From: Desulfurobacterium atlanticum
GTDB taxonomy: Bacteria > Aquificota > Aquificia > Desulfurobacteriales > Desulfurobacteriaceae
Assembly (NCBI RefSeq): GCF_900188395.1
Contig: NZ_FZOB01000002.1
Coordinates: 62,001 to 126,000 of the forward strand
DNA length: 64,000 bases
Reading direction: 5' to 3'
The translations under genes and the position numbers were made by a program. Each line of letters begins with the position of its first letter. The stretch's first letter is position 1. Positions 34,310 to 42,484 of this stretch are shown here, piece by piece. The notes below the pieces were generated by a model. It did not search any database. It was not told the DNA's origin and was given only the letters and a program-made list of their open reading frames with translations.

Positions 34310-36802
34310 ATGAAAAAGAAAAGGGAACTTGAAATAGTCACAACAGCCGCTCTTTTGCACGATATTGGAAAATTTTTAAGAAGAGCAAAGCAGAAATCTG
34401 TAACTCATCAGGAAGCTTCTGAACTTGCAGTTTTAAACGATTTAAAACAAGGACTTAGCAGGTATTTCAACGAAGATGAGATAAAAGAGATAGCGGCTAT
34501 ATGTCGGAACCACCACTATGAAAGGGATAGAATAAAAGGAATAGATGAAAAAACAAAATCTGTTGCAACTGGAGACAGGTTAAGTGCCGGTCTTGACAGG
34601 CACTCTATGGATAAAATTGAATATGAAGAGAAATCAGCAACAGAAAAAAGCCTCTTAATTTCAATATTTGAAGAGATAAGCTTTAAAGAAAATAAAAAAA
34701 TACAAGCGATTTCCCAGCTTCTTGGCGGTGAAGTTAATGTGAAAGTATATAGATTCCAGAAGCTAACTCCAGATTCTGCATTTCCGGTAGAAAAACACAA
34801 GTACGTAACGGCTGAAACAGATTACAGCAACCTCTGGGATGAATTTGTAAAAGAGTTTAATAAGATTGAACCTACAGAAAACTTTAATCTTTTCTTTGAA
34901 GCGATGAAGTCAATCATAATCAAATATACGTGGTGTATCCCTTCAAGCACCTATTCTCCCAGGGGATTTACGCTCCCGGATGTGCCACTCTGCGACCATC
35001 TTTTATCTTCAGCCGCCATAGCAACAGCAACCCACAGACTAAAGCTTGAAAATGCTAAAAAAAGCAGCTTTTTGATACTTTCAGGAGATTTTTCAGGTAT
35101 TCAAAAATTTATCTTTTCAAGATACGGAGAGTCCAAAAAGGAAGCGGCAAAAATTTTAAGGGCAAAATCACTTGCTGTTTCTCTTGCTCTTGAAATTGTT
35201 ATAGACGAAATCGTTAAAACGTTTAATGTAAATAGGTCTGTTATTCTCCTCAATGCCGGCGGAAAGTTTAAAGCTATTCTTCCCGATATAAATGGAGAAG
35301 AAAAGATAAAAACCTTAAAAAGGAAAATGGAAGAGAAACTGATTAAAAACCATTACGGAATCCTCTCTATAAATCTTGCTTTTGTTAAAGCAGAAGAGAA
35401 AGACTTTGAAAAGGAAAACTTTAGAAAGAAACTTGAAGAGCTTTCACTAAAAGAGGCAGAAGAGAAGTTTAAAACCTTTGAAATAAAAGATACAGATAGA
35501 TTTGCAATTACAAACTATATAGATTCGCTTCATGGGGAACAGCCCTGTGAAATATGCGGTTTAAGACCAAGAGAGAACAGTAAAAATAGTTGTTCTTTAT
35601 GCAATCATCTATCAGATATAGGTAAAAATCTACCAAAATCAACATTTATGGTTATAAAACCTTCTGAAAAATTTTATCCCCTTCCTGAAATTGAACTTTA
35701 TGAAGCCAACGACAAAGAAGAGCTTTTAAATAGATATAGAGAGATAGAGCCTGATGAGGACGTGTTGATTTTTTCTATTGATGATACGGTTTGTTCTTCA
35801 ATTCCCGTGGCAAACATAAATGTTCACCTTCCTAAAAATAACGGAAAAATAGAAGATGTTGTAAAGATTTGTATGCAGGAGAAGGAAATAGAAAATACTT
35901 CCATAAAAACATTTGAACAGCTTGGATGTGAATCCCTTCAAGAAGAAAACGGAGAGATCTACGGTAAACCTTTCATAGCTGTTTTAAAGGCTGATGTTGA
36001 CAATCTTGGCTTTATCTTCTTGGATGGATTTTTAGAAGAGAGAAGCTCAAATGAGAACGGAGAAGAAAAAGTAAACAATCTCTACTCTGTCTCAAGGGTG
36101 ATGTATCTAAGTAGAATGATGAACTACTTTTTCACCGCTGTTCTTACAGAAAAGATAAAGAGGGATTTCCCTGATATTTATACAGTATTTGCCGGTGGGG
36201 ATGACCTTTTCCTGATAGGACCGTGGGAACAGATAATAAAGTTTACAAAGGAGATGCGGAAAGAGTTTAAAAGATATACCGCAGATAATCCCGATATAAC
36301 AATCTCATCAGGTATTTTTATAACGAAACCTTCAATTCCCGTTTACTCCCTTGCAGAAGGGGGAGAAGAGCAGCTTGAAATTGCAAAGAAAAAGAAAAAT
36401 AGAGTTGCTGTGTTTAACAAAAGCGTAACTTATGAGGATTTCTGTAAGCTTTTGGAAATATCAGAAAAACTTGAGAAAGAGATTAAGGAAGGGAAAGTGT
36501 CAACAGCACTTGCTTATAGATTGATAGAGCTTTCTGATATGGCGAACAAAATCTACAAAAACAGTAAAAATGCCCTCTGGAAAGCCTACTTAAGCTATGC
36601 AGTTTACAGAAATTACGGCAGAAACGGCAAAGTTAAAGATGAGGAAAGAGAGAGATTTTTGAAAGATTGGATTGAGCTTATTGAAAACTTTTCTCAAAAC
36701 ATAAGTAAAAAAGAGAAAGAAAATACCCTTTACATAGCGATAGCAAAAGCTTTATACAGGAGGAGAAGGTATGGGAAACTTTACTCAGCAAAGAAAAAAT
36801 GA
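34310..36802 (+). CDS. cas10: Type III-A Cas10 (Csm1)
   Basis: 830 aa large subunit of the Csm complex. N-terminal HD nuclease motif LLHDIGK (His17-Asp18). Zinc ribbon CEIC...CSLC (residues ~413-431). The second Palm domain has KADVDNLGFIF and the cyclase motif GGDD at 629-632. The first Palm-like part (LLNAGGKFKAILPD) lacks GGDD, as usual. With an intact GGDD it should make cyclic oligoadenylate when target RNA binds, feeding CalpL and Csx1, while HD would cut ssDNA. Helical D4-like C-terminus. Confidence 0.96.
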   Translation: MKKKRELEIVTTAALLHDIGKFLRRAKQKSVTHQEASELAVLNDLKQGLSRYFNEDEIKEIAAICRNHHYERDRIKGIDEKTKSVATGDRLSAGLDRHSMDKIEYEEKSATEKSLLISIFEEISFKENKKIQAISQLLGGEVNVKVYRFQKLTPDSAFPVEKHKYVTAETDYSNLWDEFVKEFNKIEPTENFNLFFEAMKSIIIKYTWCIPSSTYSPRGFTLPDVPLCDHLLSSAAIATATHRLKLENAKKSSFLILSGDFSGIQKFIFSRYGESKKEAAKILRAKSLAVSLALEIVIDEIVKTFNVNRSVILLNAGGKFKAILPDINGEEKIKTLKRKMEEKLIKNHYGILSINLAFVKAEEKDFEKENFRKKLEELSLKEAEEKFKTFEIKDTDRFAITNYIDSLHGEQPCEICGLRPRENSKNSCSLCNHLSDIGKNLPKSTFMVIKPSEKFYPLPEIELYEANDKEELLNRYREIEPDEDVLIFSIDDTVCSSIPVANINVHLPKNNGKIEDVVKICMQEKEIENTSIKTFEQLGCESLQEENGEIYGKPFIAVLKADVDNLGFIFLDGFLEERSSNENGEEKVNNLYSVSRVMYLSRMMNYFFTAVLTEKIKRDFPDIYTVFAGGDDLFLIGPWEQIIKFTKEMRKEFKRYTADNPDITISSGIFITKPSIPVYSLAEGGEEQLEIAKKKKNRVAVFNKSVTYEDFCKLLEISEKLEKEIKEGKVSTALAYRLIELSDMANKIYKNSKNALWKAYLSYAVYRNYGRNGKVKDEERERFLKDWIELIENFSQNISKKEKENTLYIAIAKALYRRRRYGKLYSAKKK

Positions 36803-37217
36803 CGAATTAGGTGAAATCAGACTTTTGGTTAAAGAGTTTGTGGAAGGAGACAATGAAAAAAAAGCAGATATTCTTTTGAATCAACTTGAAAGTAAATTTG
36901 TTAGAAAGTTAAAAGATGACAAAACATCTAAACACCAGATAAGAAAGCATTACCACAGGTTGCTTGAGATTAAAGAACAGATAGAGGCATCAGGAGCAAA
37001 AGATATAAAACCGTTTCTACCTGAGATAGCGATGACTTCAGCATATGCCACTTATGATAGAAACCGACAGGGAACTAAGATAGGACAACTTTTTGAGGCT
37101 TTTCTTAAATCACTGGTTAAAGAAGTTGTGGAGAGAAAAGATACACAAACCTTTTTAGACCTTATGAAACTTTTTGAAGCAGTGGTAGGACTTTCATCTA
37201 AATATTTAAGAAACTAA
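36771..37217 (+). CDS. csm2: Csm2, small subunit of the Csm complex
   Basis: 148 aa all-helical protein. ATG 36771 with perfect AGGAGG lies inside the end of cas10 (32-base overlap). The C-terminal block PFLPEIAMTSAYATYDRNRQG to SSKYLRN is typical of Csm2, which forms the inner helical filament of the complex. It is basic and RNA-facing in characterised complexes. Confidence 0.88.
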   Translation: MGNFTQQRKNDELGEIRLLVKEFVEGDNEKKADILLNQLESKFVRKLKDDKTSKHQIRKHYHRLLEIKEQIEASGAKDIKPFLPEIAMTSAYATYDRNRQGTKIGQLFEAFLKSLVKEVVERKDTQTFLDLMKLFEAVVGLSSKYLRN

Positions 37218-37229
37218 AGGAGGAAAGCT

Positions 37230-37940
37230 ATGGATAGACTTAAAAAGATTATAAAACTTGAAGGCACGATGAAAGTTATAACAGGACTTCACATAGGAGC
37301 TGGAAACGATGAAATAAAGATAGGAGGAATAGACACTCCTGTTGTAAGAGACCCTGTAACAAATGAGCCCTACATTCCCGGTTCATCAATAAAAGGGAAA
37401 ATGCGCTTTCTCCTTGAGTGGTATCTTGGAAAGGTTGACACAGAGAAAGGGGACGTTTTTAAAGATGTTAACGATAGTTCTGAAGAAGCAAAAGCTATAC
37501 TTAAAATCTTTGGTCTGTCAGGAGATAGTAAAGTTTCCATTGGACCAACCAGAGCATCGTTCTATGACATTTTTCTTACAGATGAGAGTAAAGCGCTTCT
37601 TAAAGAGAAGGTTGGAAGTTTAATGACAGAAGATAAAACAGAGGTAAGGATAAACAGGATAAAAGGGACAGGGGAGCATCCGCGACACACAGAAAGAATT
37701 CCTGCAGGAGCTGAGTTTGCTTTCAAGCTTGTTTACAAGGTGTTTGACGACGAAGATGAGAAACTGTTTACCTACATACTTAAAGGACTGAAGCTTATAG
37801 AGTTTGACGGGCTTGGGGGAAGCGTTTCAAGAGGATACGGTAAAGTGAAGTTTGAAAACCTTAAGAAAACCGTTTTTGAAAAAGGTAAAGAAGCAGATTC
37901 AAAGGATATAACAGAAGAATTTGAAACTATGGGGCTTTAA
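37230..37940 (+). CDS. csm3: Csm3 backbone RNase (Cas7 group)
   Basis: 236 aa RRM-fold protein that forms the crRNA-binding backbone and cuts target RNA every six bases. IGGIDTPVVRDPVTNEPYIPGSSIKGKMR holds the conserved Asp (Asp35) of the catalytic loop and the G-rich crRNA contact. The C-terminal FDGLGGSVSRGYGKV is the second RAMP glycine loop. GGAGG SD before ATG 37230. Confidence 0.95.
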   Translation: MDRLKKIIKLEGTMKVITGLHIGAGNDEIKIGGIDTPVVRDPVTNEPYIPGSSIKGKMRFLLEWYLGKVDTEKGDVFKDVNDSSEEAKAILKIFGLSGDSKVSIGPTRASFYDIFLTDESKALLKEKVGSLMTEDKTEVRINRIKGTGEHPRHTERIPAGAEFAFKLVYKVFDDEDEKLFTYILKGLKLIEFDGLGGSVSRGYGKVKFENLKKTVFEKGKEADSKDITEEFETMGL

Positions 37941-37941
37941 A

Positions 37942-38889
37942 ATGGAGAGAATCAGGATAAAAATAGAACCTGAAACTGCCTTTGCCTCGCCGATTCAAAG
38001 TGATACGCTGTTTGGTGAATTTTGCTGGCATTATAGATTTCTCTACGGAGATAGAAAACTTAATGAACTTCTTGATGGCTATAATAACAATCCTTCAATC
38101 GTTTTTTCCGACGGTTTTCCCGAAAACACTCTTCCAATGCCGACTTTAACCTTTAAAGAAAGTCCGTTTAAAGGAATAAAATTTAAGAAAGATAGAGTTG
38201 AGAGATACAAGCTGCTTAAAAAATTTAAGAAGAAAACGCTGATTGAGAAGTCACTTCTTGCTTCTCTTATAAAAGAGAAAACACTATCTGCAGACATTTT
38301 CTTGAAAATCGTGGAAGAAGAGAAGGAAGAGGAGAAAAAACCTGTCCATTTACATCAAAAGCAGATACACGTTGCCATAGATAGAGCTACCGGAAAAAGC
38401 CGTGAAGGGATACTTTTTGAGAAAAACTATACATTTTTCAGCACTCCGATAGAGATATACTGTAAATTTAATACGGAAAAAATATCCATTGAAGAGATAG
38501 AAGAGACTTTTAGATTTATGGGGATGAACGGCTTTGGAGCTGAAAAAACAACTGGAAAGGGAAAATTTATTCACAAGATTAAGGATTGGGATTTGCCAGA
38601 AATAGAAAAGCCGAACGGCTTCATCTCACTTTCAACGGGAATGCCAGAAGAAGTAGAAGTAAAAGAGCCTTATCATGTGAAATTTTTTACAAAGTTTCCA
38701 AAGCACGGCACGGAGATATTTCTTGAGAAGGATGCAAACATTTTTAAGAATCCTGTTATTATGACAGCGAGAGGTTCTGTATTTTCTTTGAAGGAGAAAA
38801 AGGAAGTTTACGGTAGAGTTTTTTATCTTTCAAAAGTTAAAACTCATATTCACTGTGGAAAAATAATCCCACTTTTTGTGAGGTTTTAA
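37942..38889 (+). CDS. csm4: Csm4 (Cas5 group)
   Basis: 315 aa from ATG 37942, next to the csm3 stop; a TTG at 37921 would only add an out-of-family extension. N-terminal RAMP strand ERIRIKIEPETAFASPIQSDTLFGEFCWHY binds the 5' crRNA handle. GFGAEKTTGKGKF is the glycine-rich loop. Contacts Cas10 at the base of the complex in known structures. Confidence 0.92.
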   Translation: MERIRIKIEPETAFASPIQSDTLFGEFCWHYRFLYGDRKLNELLDGYNNNPSIVFSDGFPENTLPMPTLTFKESPFKGIKFKKDRVERYKLLKKFKKKTLIEKSLLASLIKEKTLSADIFLKIVEEEKEEEKKPVHLHQKQIHVAIDRATGKSREGILFEKNYTFFSTPIEIYCKFNTEKISIEEIEETFRFMGMNGFGAEKTTGKGKFIHKIKDWDLPEIEKPNGFISLSTGMPEEVEVKEPYHVKFFTKFPKHGTEIFLEKDANIFKNPVIMTARGSVFSLKEKKEVYGRVFYLSKVKTHIHCGKIIPLFVRF

Positions 38890-38890
38890 A

Positions 38891-39997
38891 ATGGAAACTT
38901 ATAAAATCAGATTGAAAGTTGAAACACCAGCTCATATAGGAACGGGAGAGGAGCATTATGCTACCGATTTTGCGATAAAAGATGGAAAATTCTATCTGAT
39001 TGACCATAATAAATTCTTTAACCATCTTGAAAAGTTAGGAAAGGTTGATGAGTTTATTGAAATCGCAACATCAGACAATCCCTCATCAATACTTAAAATA
39101 AGGAAGCTGATAAAGGAAACCTTTAAACCAGAATTTGCAAAAGCTGAGATAGAAATAGATGAAACAGTTGCAAAAGAGATAGAAAAAAAATATACGGAAG
39201 TCTCAAAAGTGGAGGTATCAAGAAGAGAAGTTAATAAAGTAATAAACAGACTTTCCATCAAAAAAGTGTATAAATGTCCTTTAACTTTTAAACCAGTAGT
39301 TCCCGGTTCAAGCCTGAAAGGTGCAATAAGAACGGCAATAATAAGCTACATTCTGAAAAATAAAAAGGAAAATAATCCAGGATTAACAGCTTTTTTAACA
39401 AAGAATATCAAACTGCTTGATGACAAGACAATTTTAGATTTTAAAGTTGATGAAAATTTATCAAATCCAAAAACAGCAAGAGACCCTTTTAGATTTATAA
39501 AAGTTTCAGACTTTAACCCTATTGATACAGGTGTAAAAATAGGTAAAAGTCAGATGTATCACATAAAAAAAGGAAGCCTTAATCTTCCGGTTTATCTTGA
39601 GTATGTTAAAGAAGGTTCAACCTTTGAAGGAGAAATTAAAATAGATAGAGACATGGCGGAAAAGATATTTAAAGACACAGGTTTTCCATTTGAAATTCTT
39701 GAAATTGAAAATTTGCTAAAACAGATAAGAATACACTTTGGCAACTACGTTTATTACAAAAAAGAGAAAGAAAGAAATTTGAAATTTTCAAAGTGGAAGT
39801 TAAGAGCAAATAAACATAAAATGGAAGCGCCTTTAAAGATAGGATTTCACTCAGGAGCTTATGCAACAACAGTGGCTGATGACGAATTGAGGCAGGTTTA
39901 CGACAGGAAAAGAAAGACAACAAAACCGGATCCATTAACCTTCTGGATGATAAATCAAAAGCCGATGGGATGGTGCTATTTAGAGGTGATTGAATAA
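38891..39997 (+). CDS. csm5: Csm5
   Basis: 368 aa Cas7-like RAMP protein that caps the 3' end of the crRNA. ETYKIRLKVETPAHIGTGEEHYATDFAIKDGKFYLID is the usual opening, and PVVPGSSLKGAIRTAIISYIL is the conserved glycine loop. One base separates it from csm4, and the stop overlaps the cas6 ATG. Confidence 0.93.
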   Translation: METYKIRLKVETPAHIGTGEEHYATDFAIKDGKFYLIDHNKFFNHLEKLGKVDEFIEIATSDNPSSILKIRKLIKETFKPEFAKAEIEIDETVAKEIEKKYTEVSKVEVSRREVNKVINRLSIKKVYKCPLTFKPVVPGSSLKGAIRTAIISYILKNKKENNPGLTAFLTKNIKLLDDKTILDFKVDENLSNPKTARDPFRFIKVSDFNPIDTGVKIGKSQMYHIKKGSLNLPVYLEYVKEGSTFEGEIKIDRDMAEKIFKDTGFPFEILEIENLLKQIRIHFGNYVYYKKEKERNLKFSKWKLRANKHKMEAPLKIGFHSGAYATTVADDELRQVYDRKRKTTKPDPLTFWMINQKPMGWCYLEVIE

Positions 39998-40773
39998 TGC
40001 CGGGAAGAATAAGAATAGGATTTAAAGCAGAGGAAAAAATCCCTTTGAAAGAGATAACACCAGATAGAATACACGGTTTATTTTTTTCGTTGCTTGATAA
40101 AAAAACCGCAGAGTTGCTACATGAAATAAAAGGCTTTAAACCCTTTACCCTCTATTCGCCTCTTTTCTTTTCTGATAGTGAAGAAACGACCGATTTTATA
40201 CCTCTTGAGATTACATTTCTGGACGATGAGCTTTTCTCAAAAACCACAACAGCGGTAATTTTATACGGAAACAGAAAAGAGTTAAAGCTTGGAAATGTTG
40301 TTTTAAAAGTTTTAAGAGGTTTTAAGATAGAAGAAAACGATGTGATAAGCTTTGAAAAGCTTCTTGAAAATTCAGAACCAAACAGAGATTTGATAATGGA
40401 TTTTGTTTCGCCGACCACATTTAAGAGGGGAAAATTTGATTATCCTATCCCCGTTCCTGAATTGATTTTTAAAAGTTTGCTGAAAAAATGGAATGTTTTT
40501 TCATCTGTCAAATTGGACTACAAAGAGTTTCTTGAAAAAGTTGGCAGGGATGTTCATATTTCTGGATGCTGGATAAAAACATATAAATTTGAATTCTCCA
40601 GTCTCAAAAAGATAACAGGATTTAAAGGTAGAGTTTTCCTTTTTAACAGCAGTAAAGATGAAAATTTCAGAAAAACCGTTCAGGCACTTGTGAACTTTGC
40701 AACTTTCTCAGGTGTTGGAAGAAAAACAACGATGGGATTTGGAAGGATCAAGAATATAAAATTTAGAATTTAA
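39997..40773 (+). CDS. cas6: Cas6 crRNA endonuclease
   Basis: 258 aa double-RRM protein. The C-terminal glycine loop FSGVGRKTTMGFGRI is the Cas6 signature. Cuts within CRISPR repeats to leave an 8-nt 5' handle, here predicted as ATTACAAC for the large array. The start overlaps the csm5 stop (TAATG). Probable catalytic His residues are not obvious (His29 in DRIHGLFF is the best candidate). Confidence 0.9.
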   Translation: MPGRIRIGFKAEEKIPLKEITPDRIHGLFFSLLDKKTAELLHEIKGFKPFTLYSPLFFSDSEETTDFIPLEITFLDDELFSKTTTAVILYGNRKELKLGNVVLKVLRGFKIEENDVISFEKLLENSEPNRDLIMDFVSPTTFKRGKFDYPIPVPELIFKSLLKKWNVFSSVKLDYKEFLEKVGRDVHISGCWIKTYKFEFSSLKKITGFKGRVFLFNSSKDENFRKTVQALVNFATFSGVGRKTTMGFGRIKNIKFRI

Positions 40774-40825
40774 ATAGATATTGAAAGTATGGAATTGCTT
40801 TTCGGGAGCTTTTTGGGGGAATGGA

Positions 40826-41773
40826 TTGGGAATAGAAAATCTTAGAAACATATTTATTACAACTCATGGAGCGGTTATTAGAAAAAGAAAGTATGAGCTT
40901 ATAGTAGAAGTTAAAAACAGGAAATATTCAATTCCATTTGGAACTTTCTCTAATGTCTTTATAGTAGCAAATGTAAATTTAACAACTCCGGTTATAAAAT
41001 CTTTATCTGGAAGTGGAAAATATATATTTATTGTTAGAACAAATGGAGAGCTTTCTTCTATAATACTTCCTCAATTTCTTAGATCCTCATCAAAAAGAAG
41101 AATTAACCAATATAAGAGTTTTGAAATTGAGTATAAAAAGGTAGCAATGATACAGGAACTTTTGCGCAGGAAAGCTCTTTTAGCTCAATGGATTCTTGAG
41201 AAATTTTACGACTATTCTGGAAGACACTATTTGGAAAAAAGTGTTATAAAGTCATTTTATAAAGATACTGCTAAATGGATAGAAAAGTCGGATAAAATCT
41301 CTTTACTAAGAAGTATAGATGGATTTATAATGAATTCTCTTTATAGACACTTCTCAGCAGCTATATCTGGAAAGTGGAAATTTGAGAAGAGAACCTATAA
41401 TCCGCCGGAAAATGAGGTAAACAGTCTTTTAAGTTTGGTATATACTTATACCTATTCTATATTGATACCTTTAATAGTATCTTTTGACCTTGATCCCTAT
41501 TGTGGTTTTTTTCATGAAAAGAGAGGAAAACATGCAGCTCTTGCTTCAGATATTCTGGAGATTTTAAGACCTGGTCTTATATTTTTTGTAGCAGATATGC
41601 TAAATAGTGAATTTCTAACAAAAAGCGATTTCCGAAAGACAAAAAGAAGTGTACTTATTAAACCTGAAGCCTTAAAAGTCATATCAAAACTATATTCTGA
41701 AAAAATTTTGAATTCAGACTTCTTTTTTCCAGTTTCCCTATTTATTCACGAAGTAGTATTAAAATATTTGTAA
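40826..41773 (+). CDS. cas1: Cas1 integrase, Glu-to-Asp at one metal site
   Basis: 315 aa from TTG 40826, which has GGGGGA five bases upstream and starts just before the normal Cas1 N-terminal strand (LRNIFITTHGAVIRK). TTG 40781 would add 15 unlikely residues. The metal His and Asp are present (GFFHEKRGKHAALASDILEILRP: His230, Asp242). The first metal ligand, normally Glu in an EG.a...Y context, is Asp165 (RSIDGFIMNSLYRHF). Asp can still bind metal, so activity is not ruled out. Confidence 0.93.
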   Translation: MGIENLRNIFITTHGAVIRKRKYELIVEVKNRKYSIPFGTFSNVFIVANVNLTTPVIKSLSGSGKYIFIVRTNGELSSIILPQFLRSSSKRRINQYKSFEIEYKKVAMIQELLRRKALLAQWILEKFYDYSGRHYLEKSVIKSFYKDTAKWIEKSDKISLLRSIDGFIMNSLYRHFSAAISGKWKFEKRTYNPPENEVNSLLSLVYTYTYSILIPLIVSFDLDPYCGFFHEKRGKHAALASDILEILRPGLIFFVADMLNSEFLTKSDFRKTKRSVLIKPEALKVISKLYSEKILNSDFFFPVSLFIHEVVLKYL

Positions 41774-41783
41774 GGTTACTGAT

Positions 41784-42047
41784 ATGAGATACCTTATAGT
41801 TTATGACATATCAAACGATAGAGCTCGTAATAAAATTTCCACAAAATTGAAAAAGTATGGGAAGAGAATTCAATATAGTGCTTTTGAGATAGAAATAGCT
41901 TCAAAAGAAATAGAAAGATTAATTAATGAGATGGAGAAACTTATAGATAATACTACCGATTCTATATTCCTTTTTCCACTTTCTTCTTATTTAATTCAAT
42001 GTATTATAAAGCTTGGAAAAGTTGATGAAAATGAGGTAGCTCTATGA
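41784..42047 (+). CDS. cas2: Cas2, first copy
   Basis: 87 aa ferredoxin-fold protein. MRYLIVYDISNDRARNKISTKLKKYGKRIQYSAFEIEI is canonical, with the conserved Asp in YDIS. Bridges Cas1 dimers during spacer capture. It ends in an ATGA overlap with a second, different cas2. Confidence 0.93.
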   Translation: MRYLIVYDISNDRARNKISTKLKKYGKRIQYSAFEIEIASKEIERLINEMEKLIDNTTDSIFLFPLSSYLIQCIIKLGKVDENEVAL

Positions 42048-42364
42048 AATTTAAATTTTCGAAAAGAATTAATAACTATGTAGTAATATATGATATACTT
42101 TCTGATAAGCGTAGAGGTTGGATTTCGGCGGCAAATAGAAGAAGGACAAAAGTTTCAAGAATATTGATGGAATATGGGGTTAGAACACAAAAAAGTGTAT
42201 TTGAAATTGAGATTAATACTCAGAAAGATTTTAATAGGCTGATCAGAAGTTTGCAAAAGATAATGACGAAAGACGACAAAATATACATTTACCCTATTGA
42301 TTCAAAAAGTTTAAAAAGAGTTAGAAAACTTGGAAGTATGATAGAATATGACTTTTTCTTTTGA
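42044..42364 (+). CDS. cas2: Cas2, second divergent copy
   Basis: 106 aa. YVVIYDILSDKRR and EYGVRTQKSVFEIEI show the Cas2 fold, but a basic insert (GWISAANRRRTK) interrupts the first helix and the C-terminus is longer than in the first copy. Overlaps the first cas2 by 4 bases. The two proteins are only distantly similar, which argues against a recent duplication and suggests a heteromeric or dual-function Cas2. Confidence 0.88.
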   Translation: MKFKFSKRINNYVVIYDILSDKRRGWISAANRRRTKVSRILMEYGVRTQKSVFEIEINTQKDFNRLIRSLQKIMTKDDKIYIYPIDSKSLKRVRKLGSMIEYDFFF

Positions 42365-42484
42365 AATAGATATGTTATAATGCGCCTAATAGTTCTTTGA
42401 AAGATGAATATGCTTTAGTATTCTAATATTAAAATGCATTATAGTATCTAATAACTATTGTAAATAAGCTTGTTTAAGGCAAGT
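42365..42484 (+). promoter_or_regulatory. CRISPR leader of array 1
   Basis: 120 bases of AT-rich DNA between cas2 and the first repeat, on the side opposite the degenerate terminal repeat. TATAAT at 42374-42379 and TATAGT around 42443 are candidate -10 elements. Ends in a small CTTG/CAAG hairpin just before the first repeat. Placement and repeat decay agree that this is the leader. Confidence 0.7.
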
